A DNA stretch of 64,000 nucleotides. Source: Nafulsella turpanensis ZLM-10. Lineage in GTDB: Bacteria > Bacteroidota > Bacteroidia > Cytophagales > Cyclobacteriaceae. How positions within the stretch are numbered: the stretch's first letter is position 1; each line of letters opens with the position of its first letter. The DNA lies in assembly GCF_000346615.1 (NCBI RefSeq), contig NZ_ANNU01000010.1:1-64000 (forward strand), read 5' to 3'. The notes beneath the pieces were generated by a model. It was given only the letters and a program-made list of their open reading frames with translations. It was not told the origin of the DNA and searched no databases. A program made the translations under genes and the position numbers. Shown here piece after piece: positions 26,506-35,429 of the stretch.

Positions 26506-26947
26506 GTAAATCCCCACACCTTTACCTGCTAATATAATGAATTTGAATATTTTAAACGTTTTGTCTATACAAAAAAGTGAAATAGCCTGCACAAAACATT
26601 TTCCAATGGAAAGAGAATCCTTCTAATTTATTTAGGCCGAATGACGTTTAATACTTTTTTCTTTTCTTTCACCTGAATGGTTGTTCAGCAGAAAACCTAC
26701 AAGTAAATAAAAATGGTTAGCTATTAGGCAAGGGTCGTGCGGCTTGTAGTGCAGCGGGGCGGAACGGAAAGGCGGGCGATGCTTGCGTGGGGTGGAAAAA
26801 GCTTGTGAATAGAGAGAGGAACGAGCGGAATGAACAGGCTTCTTCCACATGGACTGTGCGGCGGGATGGGTTAAAAGAGGAGCCATGGTTAAAGAAGTTT
26901 CCATTTTCAGTATCTTACTCTAGGCTGACTCCTCCTGCTGCCTTCTA
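26506..26947. other. Intergenic region upstream of the hybrid sensor
   Basis: The AT-rich part at 26506-26726 should hold the sensor's promoter. The GC-rich part is the dispersed repeat copy B (26727-26870). A minus-strand frame across the repeat is open but judged not to be a gene. Confidence 0.5.
26727..26870. repeat. Dispersed 143-bp repeat, copy B
   Basis: A direct repeat of 3410-3552, same orientation, with an estimated 85% identity and the same boundaries (GGCA at the left, GCGGCGGGA at the right). The two copies lie 23.3 kb apart and bracket the fructan locus. The match ends sharply on both sides, which suggests a defined element rather than chance similarity. Confidence 0.8.
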
Positions 26948-27259
26948 TCATTGATGCCTTTTCAGCATTTTATCAGGATGTTGGCGGGTATCAAAAATAT
27001 CAGTTACATAAATATTTTCCGCTTCTGGTAAATAGATAAGCTTATAATGCTCTTCTATAATCAGATAGCGGTGGCCCTGATGGAGAGGGCGAAGCAATTC
27101 CTCCTCTTGACCCTTAAAGGGATTCGCTGCCAGATTTTTGGCACTACTGATAACAGCTATTCTCAATCTTTTAGCATAGGCCCCGAATCCTTTGGACCTG
27201 TAATACTTGCATATTTCCCTTAATGAAACCTTGGCCGGTTCAGTAATGAAAACCTTCAT
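26948..27259 (-). CDS. RelE/ParE-family toxin
   Basis: A 103-residue basic protein with the RelE/ParE fold pattern: MKVFITEPAKVSLREICKYY at the N-terminus, the helix with KRLRIAVISSAKNLAANP, then GHRYLIIEEHYKLIYLPE and the final strand NIYVTDIFDTRQHPDKM. Such toxins either cleave mRNA on the ribosome or poison gyrase; which applies cannot be told from sequence. The gene directly upstream, separated by 3 bp, encodes the likely antitoxin. It lies at the edge of the accessory region between the fructan locus and the HEPN cluster. Confidence 0.85.
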   Translation of the reverse strand: MKVFITEPAKVSLREICKYYRSKGFGAYAKRLRIAVISSAKNLAANPFKGQEEELLRPLHQGHRYLIIEEHYKLIYLPEAENIYVTDIFDTRQHPDKMLKRHQ

Positions 27260-27262
27260 TCG

Positions 27263-27514
27263 CTACCAGTTTTCAGATTCCTTCTCCAGGTCTTCGATGC
27301 TACTTACCCTTCCTTCCTGTATGGCCCTATTAGAAGCTTCAGCCCTTTCCAGCAAGGCGGATTGCGAAATAGAATTCCCATTTGGGTCATAACCTGCCAC
27401 AGGCCCCGACTGGCTGCTGAGAATTTCCTTAATCCTGCGGATGATTTCAACATCCTGAATCCGCGTCAGTCGCTCAATCAACTCCAGTTTCTCTGCTTGT
27501 ATATCCATGTTCAT
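27263..27514 (-). CDS. Antitoxin partner of the RelE/ParE toxin
   Basis: An 83-residue acidic protein. The N-terminal half (KLELIERLTRIQDVEIIRRIKEIL) is an amphipathic helix pair seen in antitoxins of Bacteroidota RelE/ParE modules. The C-terminal half (LLERAEASNRAIQEGRVSSIEDLEKESENW) matches the short toxin-wrapping tail with the typical xGR..S.EDLE pattern. It precedes the toxin gene by 3 bp in the same operon, the usual order. Which residues bind DNA, if any, is unclear. Confidence 0.82.
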   Translation of the reverse strand: MNMDIQAEKLELIERLTRIQDVEIIRRIKEILSSQSGPVAGYDPNGNSISQSALLERAEASNRAIQEGRVSSIEDLEKESENW

Positions 27515-27592
27515 ACGGTTCTCTTTTAAAGGTAACGATTTTCCTCCTTAGCTGATTCATCATGAGCAAAATTTCAAACATCCGGCAGAAGT

Positions 27593-27994
27593 TCACCCCT
27601 TCTGCTCCATCATCTTTTCCAGCAGGGCAATCTTCTCTCTTTCCGCCTTCAAAAGGGCATCATACAGCTCTACAATCTTCTCCATAGGATTGAAGGTACA
27701 GTGATAGTTAAAATTAGTAGCTGAATTATCATTGTTGGTAAAAGTGCTTGCAATGATATTTATAGCAGCCTCTTCACTAAAGCTTCTGATAGCCTCAGCG
27801 GGTACACCTAACTGTTGGGCTACTTTTTCCAGGAGCTCGGGTTCTAGTTTTTCTTTCTGTTCCATCTGTGATACGGCCTGCTGGGAAAGGCCCAGTTCAA
27901 AGGCTAAAGCATCCTGTTTAATGCCGAGGATTTCCCGGATGCGCTTTACATTTTTTCCTTCATGTACTTTCTCTGGCATGGTGGCGGCTTTCAT
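27593..27994 (-). CDS. XRE-type helix-turn-helix regulator
   Basis: A 133-residue protein with a Cro/CI-type helix-turn-helix at 15-65 (VKRIREILGIKQDALAFELGLSQQAVSQME) and a C-terminal helical tail (IVELYDALLKAEREKIALLEKMME) that probably mediates dimer formation. It is divergent to the HEPN cluster with 184 bp between starts, and 78 bp upstream of the toxin-antitoxin pair on the same strand. It could control either neighbour. The target is unknown. Confidence 0.85.
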   Translation of the reverse strand: MKAATMPEKVHEGKNVKRIREILGIKQDALAFELGLSQQAVSQMEQKEKLEPELLEKVAQQLGVPAEAIRSFSEEAAINIIASTFTNNDNSATNFNYHCTFNPMEKIVELYDALLKAEREKIALLEKMMEQKG

Positions 27995-28178
27995 AACGAC
28001 AAGTTTAGATTAAGTTTTTATGGTATAAAACAAGCAGGTGCCTGTAAGCTACAAGGGCTGCTGGTGGGATACCAGCCATCAACACACTTCCTTTACAACA
28101 ACAGCCATAACAACAGTCCGATGGCAAGATAAGAAAAAATGAATATAAGATGCTACACCCCTTTAAATTCAAAAGATT

Positions 28179-29051
28179 ATGTACACCTCCACTCATCATC
28201 TGCCTGCTGCACTTCAGCAGAAGCTTCGGCAGGCCCTGCAGCTGATGCAGGCACAAACGCAGGCAGAGAAAATCCTGCTGCTTTCCCTGCCCTCTTCCTT
28301 AAAGGACACTTCTGAATCGCCCCAGCCCTACCTTGACCGGCTGAACTTTTTAATCCTCCTTCCTGATGCTCAAAACCAGCAGCGAAAAGAACTGCAGGAA
28401 AAGCTGGAAGAAAGCTGCCGCAGAGCAGGCATCCCCATCAATGCCCTGGTGCATACCACTGCTCAGTTTCGCCAAATGCGCCAGCTCAACCCTTACCTCT
28501 TTCCCGAACTGCAAAAAGAAGGCATCCTACTTTATGACAGTGGCACCACTTCTTTAGAAGAATCTGTCTCCTGCCCCCTACCTGCTGCTACCATGGCCCG
28601 GCAGCATTTCATTCGATGGTTTTCCCTGAGTAGGGCTTTCCTCAGGAGCGCCCAGTTTTCCCTTTTCCGCAAGGAGCTTCGCCTCTCTGCCTTTCTGCTT
28701 CACCAGAGCCTGGAGCATAGCTATACGGCCATTCACCTGGTCTTTACCGGCTACCGCCCCACCACCCACAACCTGGACAAGATGAGACGCTATACCAGCC
28801 GCTTTTCTGGTGCCCTGGCAAGTGTCTTCCCCCGCCATACTCCGGAAGAAGTGCACCTCTTCCAGCTACTGAAGCAGGCCTACTGCCAGGGCCGTTATGC
28901 CGCTGAATTCCCCATCACCGAAAGGGAGTGCCACATCCTTTTAAGCAGGAGCAGAAAACTACTGCTCATGGCCCGCTGCATTTGTCAAAGACAAATTCTT
29001 TCTCTACGAAAAACGCATCAATCTTTTACCCCTGAACCACTACTGCCATGA
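28179..29051 (+). CDS. HEPN-domain protein with N-terminal nucleotidyltransferase-like region
   Basis: A 290-residue protein. Residues ~20-130 resemble a degenerate MNT-type nucleotidyltransferase: the beta-strand RLNFLILLPDA is there, but the GS and DxD catalytic motifs are not. Residues ~140-270 form a HEPN domain with AFLLHQSLEHSYTAIHLVFTG and the R-x3-H motif RPTTH. HEPN domains are often RNases or nucleotide-binding partners in toxin and defence systems. The R/H pair is kept, so activity is possible. It is first of a three-gene operon and overlaps the second gene by 4 bp. Function of this cluster is unknown to me. Confidence 0.8.
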   Translation: MYTSTHHLPAALQQKLRQALQLMQAQTQAEKILLLSLPSSLKDTSESPQPYLDRLNFLILLPDAQNQQRKELQEKLEESCRRAGIPINALVHTTAQFRQMRQLNPYLFPELQKEGILLYDSGTTSLEESVSCPLPAATMARQHFIRWFSLSRAFLRSAQFSLFRKELRLSAFLLHQSLEHSYTAIHLVFTGYRPTTHNLDKMRRYTSRFSGALASVFPRHTPEEVHLFQLLKQAYCQGRYAAEFPITERECHILLSRSRKLLLMARCICQRQILSLRKTHQSFTPEPLLP

Positions 29052-29464
29052 AAATGCTATACCAACAAAAACCCTGGGAAGGCATGCAAATAGCCGAGGC
29101 ACGGCTCAAGCTGCCCAGCCAGCTGATGATGCTCTGCAAAATATTGGAAGTAGAGCCAGATAAGCTCATTTACGACTTTCTCTCCACCCTGGCAGCAGAA
29201 AGCTTCGGAAAAAAGGGAGAGGCCCGGGAGCTGCTGCAGGACTACTTTATCCGCTGCGGCTATGGCCAGCAGCATTACACGGAAGAAGACACCAGAAAGA
29301 TGCTGGAAGAGCTCCAGGCGATCGGCACCCTCTGGCCTGAGGGAGCCGGCAGAAAAGTAGTAGATAAACATACCCGCTGGCGGAAGATGTACCACAGGTA
29401 CTGGTACCGCAAGTGGTACTACAAGATGAGAAGAAAAGAAGTGAGTCCCCTTCACCACAAATAG
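29048..29464 (+). CDS. Hypothetical protein, second gene of the HEPN cluster
   Basis: A 138-residue protein that I do not recognise. It starts in the ATGA overlap with the HEPN gene, which makes translational coupling very likely. The first 100 residues are mixed and helical (LPSQLMMLCKILEVEPDKLIYDFLSTLA). The C-terminal 30 residues are strongly basic and aromatic (WRKMYHRYWYRKWYYKMRRKE), a nucleic-acid or membrane-surface binding tail by appearance. No signal peptide, cysteine cluster or membrane span. It probably acts with the HEPN protein. Confidence 0.72.
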   Translation: MKMLYQQKPWEGMQIAEARLKLPSQLMMLCKILEVEPDKLIYDFLSTLAAESFGKKGEARELLQDYFIRCGYGQQHYTEEDTRKMLEELQAIGTLWPEGAGRKVVDKHTRWRKMYHRYWYRKWYYKMRRKEVSPLHHK

Positions 29465-29472
29465 GTATCGCC

Positions 29473-29742
29473 ATGGAAAAAGACACCAAAGAGCAGAAAG
29501 TCCTGCACCTGCCCAAAGACTCTCCCCTGACACAAGAGGCGGTGGAGAAATTCAACCAGCTCATCAGCTTTTCCCCTCCCCTGGAGCTGCGGGAAAACCT
29601 GCTGGAAGTCTACCTGACCTACATCATTTTTGCCCAGGAAGCCCCGCCCCTGAACTTCGACCGCATTGCCGAAAACATGTACTGGCTCATCCAGTTCTTC
29701 CGGCAGGTGGAGGAGGCGATGAAAAAAGAAGCTGAGGAGTAA
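29473..29742 (+). CDS. Small acidic hypothetical protein, third gene of the HEPN cluster
   Basis: An 89-residue acidic helical protein starting at ATG 29473, 8 bp after the second gene stops. The open frame reaches back to 29413 inside the previous gene, but the internal start is the natural one. It contains LISFSPPLELRENLLEVYLTYIIFAQE and NMYWLIQFFRQVEEAMKKE. A decayed copy sits at 4932-5141, so the gene has been duplicated in this genome. The small acidic product next to a HEPN protein could be an antitoxin-like partner, but this is only inference. Confidence 0.75.
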   Translation: MEKDTKEQKVLHLPKDSPLTQEAVEKFNQLISFSPPLELRENLLEVYLTYIIFAQEAPPLNFDRIAENMYWLIQFFRQVEEAMKKEAEE

Positions 29743-29913
29743 ATACTTTCAACATATTGAGATATTCTTAACTGCCTCATATTTTGCCTAAGAGCGGAAA
29801 CCTAATAAACCTTTTGAGCCAACAGCCTTTCAGGCTTAATTTATCCACATAGGCTAGCCTTTTCCTTTATTTATAATAAAATTTTTGGGCTTGGGCCAAA
29901 TACATAAAACAAG

Positions 29914-29940
29914 CCTGCCTCGGGTTTAATGCAGGTTTTT
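29914..29940 (+). terminator. Terminator after the HEPN cluster
   Basis: CCTGC (29914-29918) pairs with GCAGG (29931-29935) and is followed by nine T residues. The stem is short with a 12-nt loop, but position after the cluster and the T-run support termination. The rest of 29743-29966 shows nothing else. Confidence 0.5.
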
Positions 29941-29966
29941 TTTTATAAGCAAAATTATTAAACGAC

Positions 29967-30545
29967 TTAATCCTCCTTTGCATCCATAATCTCAATATCT
30001 GGCATATACTCGTATGTTTCATTTCCTATATACATAATATTAATCCCCCGTAAATAAGTCCTAGGCATCTTTTCAAGCAGTTCTTTACAGGATTTACTAA
30101 GCTGAAATCCATCGACATTAGACTCACACCACCTTAGATAAGATGGTCCTTCACCCAGAGGAACACCCTGGTCTTCGTATTTCCTCATGTACGCATCTAT
30201 ATCATCAAGGACACCTAAAAAAGAACCTTTAAAATGACACTCAATAAAGGCAGATAAGTCTCTTTCTATATTACCAAGGTGGACTCTATTTGAATCAGAT
30301 AAAGGCTTTTCCGGGTCAAATATTTCGCCAATTGTTCTAATAGTAGATCCCGTAACCTCAAATTCCTCTGCGAAGTACATAGAAGGGCCATAAAACTCCC
30401 TGCCCCTTTTATCTGCATTTAGAATGTGATTCAGATAATTGGATAATAGTCCTCTGTCAATGCACAAAGTTCCCTGGTATATTTGTCGTATAGTGTAGCC
30501 ATTGTATTTACCAAAGCGCATTGGTTCGTCAAGTTGATAAATCAT
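29967..30545 (-). CDS. Hypothetical protein with ExoX-C-terminal-like FGKY motif
   Basis: A 192-residue protein whose first 35 residues (MRFGKYNGYTIRQIYQGT) match the FGKYKGxxxxxxP-type small domain known from the C-terminus of ExoX-like exonucleases and some virulence-factor proteins, a probable nucleic-acid or protein contact module. The remainder is helical and acidic and not recognisable. It follows the YgjP-like peptidase gene by 40 bp on the same strand and could be the last gene of the restriction-modification operon. AT-rich codon use resembles the other inserted genes of this island. Function unknown. Confidence 0.68.
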   Translation of the reverse strand: MIYQLDEPMRFGKYNGYTIRQIYQGTLCIDRGLLSNYLNHILNADKRGREFYGPSMYFAEEFEVTGSTIRTIGEIFDPEKPLSDSNRVHLGNIERDLSAFIECHFKGSFLGVLDDIDAYMRKYEDQGVPLGEGPSYLRWCESNVDGFQLSKSCKELLEKMPRTYLRGINIMYIGNETYEYMPDIEIMDAKED

Positions 30546-30585
30546 GTTTATTGCTCCTTATATTTAAGAGATTGCCTAAAAAAAG

Positions 30586-31281
30586 CTAAGCCAACAGCCT
30601 TTCCAGCTTGTCTTTCCATTTGGGCCAGTCGGGCATTTCTTTGGTTTGAAGGTCGAAAAACTTTTGGGTGTGGTCGTGGTGCACCAGGTGGCAAAGCTCA
30701 TGCACAATCACGTACTCAATGCAGGGCTTGGGAGCTTTTATCAGCTCCGGATTCAGGATGATTTTTCCCTTAGGGGTGCAGCTTCCCCACCGCCTAGGCA
30801 TATCCTGAAGATATAAAGCAGTAGGCTCCACACCATATTTTTTAAAGCGCTGAATCAGTGGCTCAGCCAACTCGGCAAACTTTGATTTAGCCTTCTCACG
30901 GTACCATTGTTTCATCAGGGTTTCCACCTTTTCCTTTCTGGCAGTGGTTACCTCTATGAAGCGCCCCCTGTAATGTACAGCCTCCTTCTTTCCTTGGGTG
31001 ACCTTAAGTCGGTACTGGCGGCCCATATATAAATGTGTTTCCCCGCTTACATACCGGCGGGCCGGCATCTTCGGGTGAAAGCTCAGGAAAAAGCTTTGTT
31101 GCTTTAATATCCATGGAGCTTTCTTTTTAACCCGTGCCCTAATTGCCTCCATTGCCGTTCCTTCTGGCGCTTTTACGAATACCTCCAGCTCTGGCGTTAC
31201 GGTAATTCCTAGCGACTTACGCTCAGAAAAGGACAGCAGGTATTCAATGGTAGCCGAGCCAAACTGAATAGTATCTTTCAT
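30586..31281 (-). CDS. YgjP-like zinc metallopeptidase (SprT/WLM-like)
   Basis: A 231-residue protein with the zinc-protease motif HELCHLVHHDH (HExxH plus a third His), preceded by the family sequence RRWGSCTPKGKIILNPELIKAP, typical of YgjP/DUF45 peptidases. The N-terminal ~110 residues form the beta-rich part seen in this family. Its start overlaps the hsdR stop by 4 bp. I know such genes as frequent companions of type I restriction genes, which suggests a function in turnover of the restriction complex or in DNA-protein crosslink handling; the exact role here is inference. Confidence 0.9.
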   Translation of the reverse strand: MKDTIQFGSATIEYLLSFSERKSLGITVTPELEVFVKAPEGTAMEAIRARVKKKAPWILKQQSFFLSFHPKMPARRYVSGETHLYMGRQYRLKVTQGKKEAVHYRGRFIEVTTARKEKVETLMKQWYREKAKSKFAELAEPLIQRFKKYGVEPTALYLQDMPRRWGSCTPKGKIILNPELIKAPKPCIEYVIVHELCHLVHHDHTQKFFDLQTKEMPDWPKWKDKLERLLA

Positions 31282-34200
31282 CCTGCGTACCTGATCTTCG
31301 CTACTTCTACCAACTGCTCGGCAATCCGGTCTATCTCCTCAAAGCTAAGCTTAAGCTGATATTTATCTCTTACCTCATCAATCAGGTAATCACCTATATA
31401 GAGCATCATTTTCTTCGGCACATCACTGCCCTGACGATGCCAGTCTACCACCAAATGCTTTTGAATAATTGCATCAGTAGCCAGTGCAATAGCTGCTGCA
31501 ATACCTTTAAGCTGTTCCTTATCAGCCACCTTTTCCTTTATTTCTTCCAGCGAAATGCCGTAAAAAGCCCGGGCTACCTCATGGCGGTTTAGCTCAGCAG
31601 GAATATCCGAATCGGTCCGGGATAGCACCTTGTCACGAATTTCCTTAGAACGCTTCAGGTACTCTACCTCACTGATCCGGTTCTCTTCAAAGGCTTTAAT
31701 AGTTTCTTTCAGCATCTCGGAGAACTTTTTGTAAAAAGCCGGGTCCTCCTCCATCTTTTCCGAGATATGTTTGGCAGTACGCGAAGCAATCTTATCGGCT
31801 TTGGCAGTAGTACCAACCGTTTTTTCGATTTCCTCCTCAAAGGCATCTTTATCGAAAATATTTACCAGGTCTGTGATAGGCTCAACCTTTTCAGTGCTTA
31901 CGTGCGTATCGATCAGCTTCTGGATCTGCCCTTCGTACTGCTTAAAATCAACGGCATCGGAATAACGCTGTACCACATCCTTGCGCAGGCCTATAAAGAA
32001 CTTGAGGTCATCTTTGTAAGAAGTTATTTTCTCTTCGCCTGTTTTTCGGTGAAATTCTATAGACGAGAGCGCCATTTTTAAGATCCGTGCATAAGCCGAC
32101 AGCCGCTCATAAAAGTGAGTGCGTATGGCTTCGTCGCGCAATAATTGCGCATAGGCTTCGGCGTCACGCTTGTTTTTCACTTCCTTAAATAGCTCCCAAA
32201 CCGCTGAATGGCGCTGGGGTAGTTTCTGCACCTCATCATTAATGTCGGTTAGGGTATTTTGAATATCGCCCGGATCGAAGTCCTCAAAGGCTGAGTACAC
32301 ATCCAATGCATCGCCCAGCTCTTCAATTACCCCGTAATAGTCAATGATGTAGCCGTAGTCTTTATCCTTATGTACCCGGTTGACACGGGCAATCGCCTGC
32401 AGCAGACTATGCCCCTGTAATTTGCGGGTAAGGTACAGCACGGAATTACGGGGCGCATCGAAACCAGTAAGTAGCTTATCTACCACAATAATGAGTTCAG
32501 GATGCTCGGAATACTTATAGCGGTTAATGATATTGGCTTCATACTTATCCTTCGTACCATGCTCATCCATCATCCATTTCCAGAAAGCATTCACTGCATC
32601 GGTAGTGTTTCCATAAGCACTTTCTTCTCCTTCCCGCATGTCAGGGGGTGAGATTAGCAGCTCTGAGCTTACCCTGCCAATTTCATCGAGATATTGCTTG
32701 TACTTAATGGCCACGGGTTTCGATGGACATACCAGCTGCCCTTTAAAATCGGTTCTTCCCTGAAAGTTTTGCTGGTAATGCAGGCTGATATCCCAGCAGA
32801 TAGCCATGATTTTCTGGTCGGCTATGTTCAGCTGATCGGCCCGGCTAAATTTCTTCTTCAGGTCGGTCTTTTCGTAGGTATTTAAGGGTTCGCTAACCAG
32901 GCTGAAGTAATTGTCCAGGGGCGCTTCATTTACCTTCTGAAAGGCATGTCTTCCTTCATACAGTAGGGGCACTACGGCCTTATCTTTTACCGCTTTATCT
33001 ACCGTATAGTGGTCTATTAGCGTACCAAATTTGGCCAGAGTATTCTTGTCCTTTTTAAACAATGGCGTGCCGGTAAGGGCAATATAACAGGCATTCGGTA
33101 GCGCCTTCTGCATTTCTATATTGAAGGTGCCGTACTGCGTACGGTGCCCCTCATCCACCAAAACAAAAATATTAGGGCTATCGAGGTTGCGGATTTTCTT
33201 TACTGCAGTCTCGAACTTATTGATAATGGTGGTAATAACCGCATCGCTTTTGCTGTGCAACAGCTCCACAAGGTGTGTTCCTGTACCGGCATTCAGCACA
33301 GGCATATTACACTTTTGGAAAGTTCCGGTAATCTGCTTATCCAAATCGTCCCGGTCAGTAACCAGGATTATCTTAGGGTTCCGGATTTGTTTTTCCATGG
33401 CAATGGCCTGCGCCAGCATGACCATGGTAAGCGACTTGCCACTGCCCTGCGTATGCCAGATTACCCCACCGGTGCGCTTGCCCTTTTTCAGCTCACGTAC
33501 CTGTACAATGGCTTTCTTGATGGCAAAGTATTGCTGATAACGGGCTATTTTTTTTTGCCCATCATCAAAGACAACAAAATTATAGGTGAAGTCGAGTAAA
33601 CGATCCGGACGGCAGAGCCCATACAGGTAACGGTCCTGCTCGGTCACCATCCGCTGGCTCTGTTCCAGCGCTTCAAAGTTCCTTTTTTCCGAAGGATAAC
33701 GGTCGGCGTATAATTGCTGCTTTATCCACCCTGTTACTGCCTTGTTTTTAAGCGTTTTTAGCTCCTCCTCACAAGCAGCTTCTTCTTCCTTATTCCTGAA
33801 CTTCTCTTCCCAATGTGCCCAGAATTTGGGAGGTGTGCCATTTGTCGCATAACGTCCTTCGTTAGTCGATAATGCTATCAATGTTTGTGCAAACAAGTAC
33901 AATGGCCGGATGCCATCTTCATGTTGGTTGCGCAGATGCTGCGAAATAGCCTGATCGATGGGAGCCTTCATATCGGGCCGTTTACATTCGATAATGCAAA
34001 GCGGAATGCCGTTTACAAAAAGCACAATATCCGGAATATACTCCTTCTTGCTGCTACTGCGCATGACGGCATATTCTTCCGTTACGTGAAAAACATTATT
34101 TTCCGGGTGCTTCCAGTCGATGTACTGCAGCGTATAGCTTTTCTTATCGCCGACAATGCTTTGCTCCAGGGCCTTACCCAGCGTAAGCAGCTCATATACC

Positions 34201-34490
34201 CTCTGGCAGGCGGTAATATAGCCCTCTACCAGGGAGACTTCTTTCAGGGCTCGAATACCAGCCTCGATATTGGCCTCGTTAAATGCGGCTGTTTTATTCG
34301 AGGAAAGTCTAATCTGGTTAATCCTCCTGAGTTGATCACGTAACACTCCCTCCAGCAATACCTGATTCTTCCTCTCGCCCCTGGCTTCCAATGCTTCCGA
34401 AGCATTCAGGTAGGTATAGCCCAATTGAATTAGAAACTGCAAAGCCGGTAGCTGACTGATGTGGTCTTCTTTAAAGGAGGGAGTTTGCAT
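31278..34490 (-). CDS. hsdR: Type I restriction enzyme R subunit (HsdR)
   Basis: A 1070-residue motor-nuclease subunit of a type I restriction-modification enzyme. The N-terminal PD-(D/E)xK nuclease shows PDIVLFVNGIPLCIIECKRP. The SF2 helicase motor carries Walker A TQGSGKSLTM, motif II VDEGHR, motif III ALTGTP and motif VI QAIARVNRV. The C-terminal third is helical and would dock on the methylase core. It cuts unmodified DNA after ATP-driven translocation. All key motifs are intact, so it should be active. It sits after the DUF2971 gene by 6 bp and before the peptidase gene with overlap. Confidence 0.96.
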   Translation of the reverse strand: MQTPSFKEDHISQLPALQFLIQLGYTYLNASEALEARGERKNQVLLEGVLRDQLRRINQIRLSSNKTAAFNEANIEAGIRALKEVSLVEGYITACQRVYELLTLGKALEQSIVGDKKSYTLQYIDWKHPENNVFHVTEEYAVMRSSSKKEYIPDIVLFVNGIPLCIIECKRPDMKAPIDQAISQHLRNQHEDGIRPLYLFAQTLIALSTNEGRYATNGTPPKFWAHWEEKFRNKEEEAACEEELKTLKNKAVTGWIKQQLYADRYPSEKRNFEALEQSQRMVTEQDRYLYGLCRPDRLLDFTYNFVVFDDGQKKIARYQQYFAIKKAIVQVRELKKGKRTGGVIWHTQGSGKSLTMVMLAQAIAMEKQIRNPKIILVTDRDDLDKQITGTFQKCNMPVLNAGTGTHLVELLHSKSDAVITTIINKFETAVKKIRNLDSPNIFVLVDEGHRTQYGTFNIEMQKALPNACYIALTGTPLFKKDKNTLAKFGTLIDHYTVDKAVKDKAVVPLLYEGRHAFQKVNEAPLDNYFSLVSEPLNTYEKTDLKKKFSRADQLNIADQKIMAICWDISLHYQQNFQGRTDFKGQLVCPSKPVAIKYKQYLDEIGRVSSELLISPPDMREGEESAYGNTTDAVNAFWKWMMDEHGTKDKYEANIINRYKYSEHPELIIVVDKLLTGFDAPRNSVLYLTRKLQGHSLLQAIARVNRVHKDKDYGYIIDYYGVIEELGDALDVYSAFEDFDPGDIQNTLTDINDEVQKLPQRHSAVWELFKEVKNKRDAEAYAQLLRDEAIRTHFYERLSAYARILKMALSSIEFHRKTGEEKITSYKDDLKFFIGLRKDVVQRYSDAVDFKQYEGQIQKLIDTHVSTEKVEPITDLVNIFDKDAFEEEIEKTVGTTAKADKIASRTAKHISEKMEEDPAFYKKFSEMLKETIKAFEENRISEVEYLKRSKEIRDKVLSRTDSDIPAELNRHEVARAFYGISLEEIKEKVADKEQLKGIAAAIALATDAIIQKHLVVDWHRQGSDVPKKMMLYIGDYLIDEVRDKYQLKLSFEEIDRIAEQLVEVAKIRYAG

Positions 34491-34496
34491 AAAAAA

Positions 34497-35426
34497 TTAT
34501 TTTCGCGTCTTTAATTCTATAATAAACTCTGTAACCGATGTAGATGAATACCTAATTACCTTCACTTTTCTTGGGTTAACAGGCTCAATTACTTCAGCTT
34601 CTCTACCCAATTTTTTATTCTTAAGGAACTCCTGTACTTCCTTGAGGTTCCTTGGCGCACCTTGGTACGCAATCTTTATATCACCAGAATAAGGAGACTC
34701 AGGCTCTATTTCAGATTTGAATATTTGAAAATCATATTGCTGGGTTAATTCATCAAAACGCAGCTTATATTTTTGGTAGTTAAACGTTGGTGATAACCTA
34801 ACCTCTTCAATGAGGTTCCCAAAGTCAACTTTAACATGCTGCCCCTTTGGCTGATTCCCAAGGTAAACATCATCGGAATCCGGTATTTGAAGCAACGCCC
34901 TAAATTCTTTTTCATGCTCGAAGCTTTTGCGCTTTGCAAACATTAAATCAGTATCCATATGACGAGACTTCCAATGATAATCTCGTTGATACTGTACTTC
35001 ATTAAAAAGAAGCGAATATTGAGTATTCCTTCTTAATTCTTCTTTAAGTTTTTTAACTGTGGTTTTAATTGTTACCGCATTATCAAGTTCTTGATTACAA
35101 TACAAGCGCCACATTGCCTCTGACTCATGTTCACTCCTATACCAACAGGAAACATATGATCTTCTTCTGTATAGTTCATGATCTAAAAATTGGGTTAACA
35201 TCCAGGATTGCCATGGCAAACCACCTCCTTTTTTTGAACACTCGCTTTTATGGAAATCCATAAAATCTTTAGATCCATTCCCCCAACTGTAGCTTCCTTC
35301 AAAAGGATCTGAACCAGCATAACCAGGAATATTATGAAAATAAATAGCCTTGTCATTTAGCATACGCTCAAAGCTAGAAAGTGACATAAAACGCCAAATA
35401 ATATCGGAATCCTTCACCTCGCTCAT
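34497..35426 (-). CDS. DUF2971-family protein embedded in the type I RM operon
   Basis: A 309-residue protein that begins IIWRFMSLSSFERMLNDKAIYFHNIPGYA and contains CWYRSEHESEAMWRLYC and FEHEKEFRALLQIP, the conserved core of DUF2971. The function of that family is not established; it appears often in defence islands. The gene is 6 bp upstream of hsdR and 3 bp downstream of the coiled-coil membrane protein gene, so all are co-transcribed. It is clearly more AT-rich than hsdR and hsdM, which suggests separate acquisition. A nuclease or NAD-targeting role has not been shown and is not claimed. Confidence 0.85.
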   Translation of the reverse strand: MSEVKDSDIIWRFMSLSSFERMLNDKAIYFHNIPGYAGSDPFEGSYSWGNGSKDFMDFHKSECSKKGGGLPWQSWMLTQFLDHELYRRRSYVSCWYRSEHESEAMWRLYCNQELDNAVTIKTTVKKLKEELRRNTQYSLLFNEVQYQRDYHWKSRHMDTDLMFAKRKSFEHEKEFRALLQIPDSDDVYLGNQPKGQHVKVDFGNLIEEVRLSPTFNYQKYKLRFDELTQQYDFQIFKSEIEPESPYSGDIKIAYQGAPRNLKEVQEFLKNKKLGREAEVIEPVNPRKVKVIRYSSTSVTEFIIELKTRK

Positions 35427-35429
35427 AAC

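Noticed and set aside
28005-28256. Minus-strand ORF overlapping the start of the HEPN gene
   Set aside because: It covers the divergent promoter region and the first codons of a better-supported gene, and its product shows no motif.
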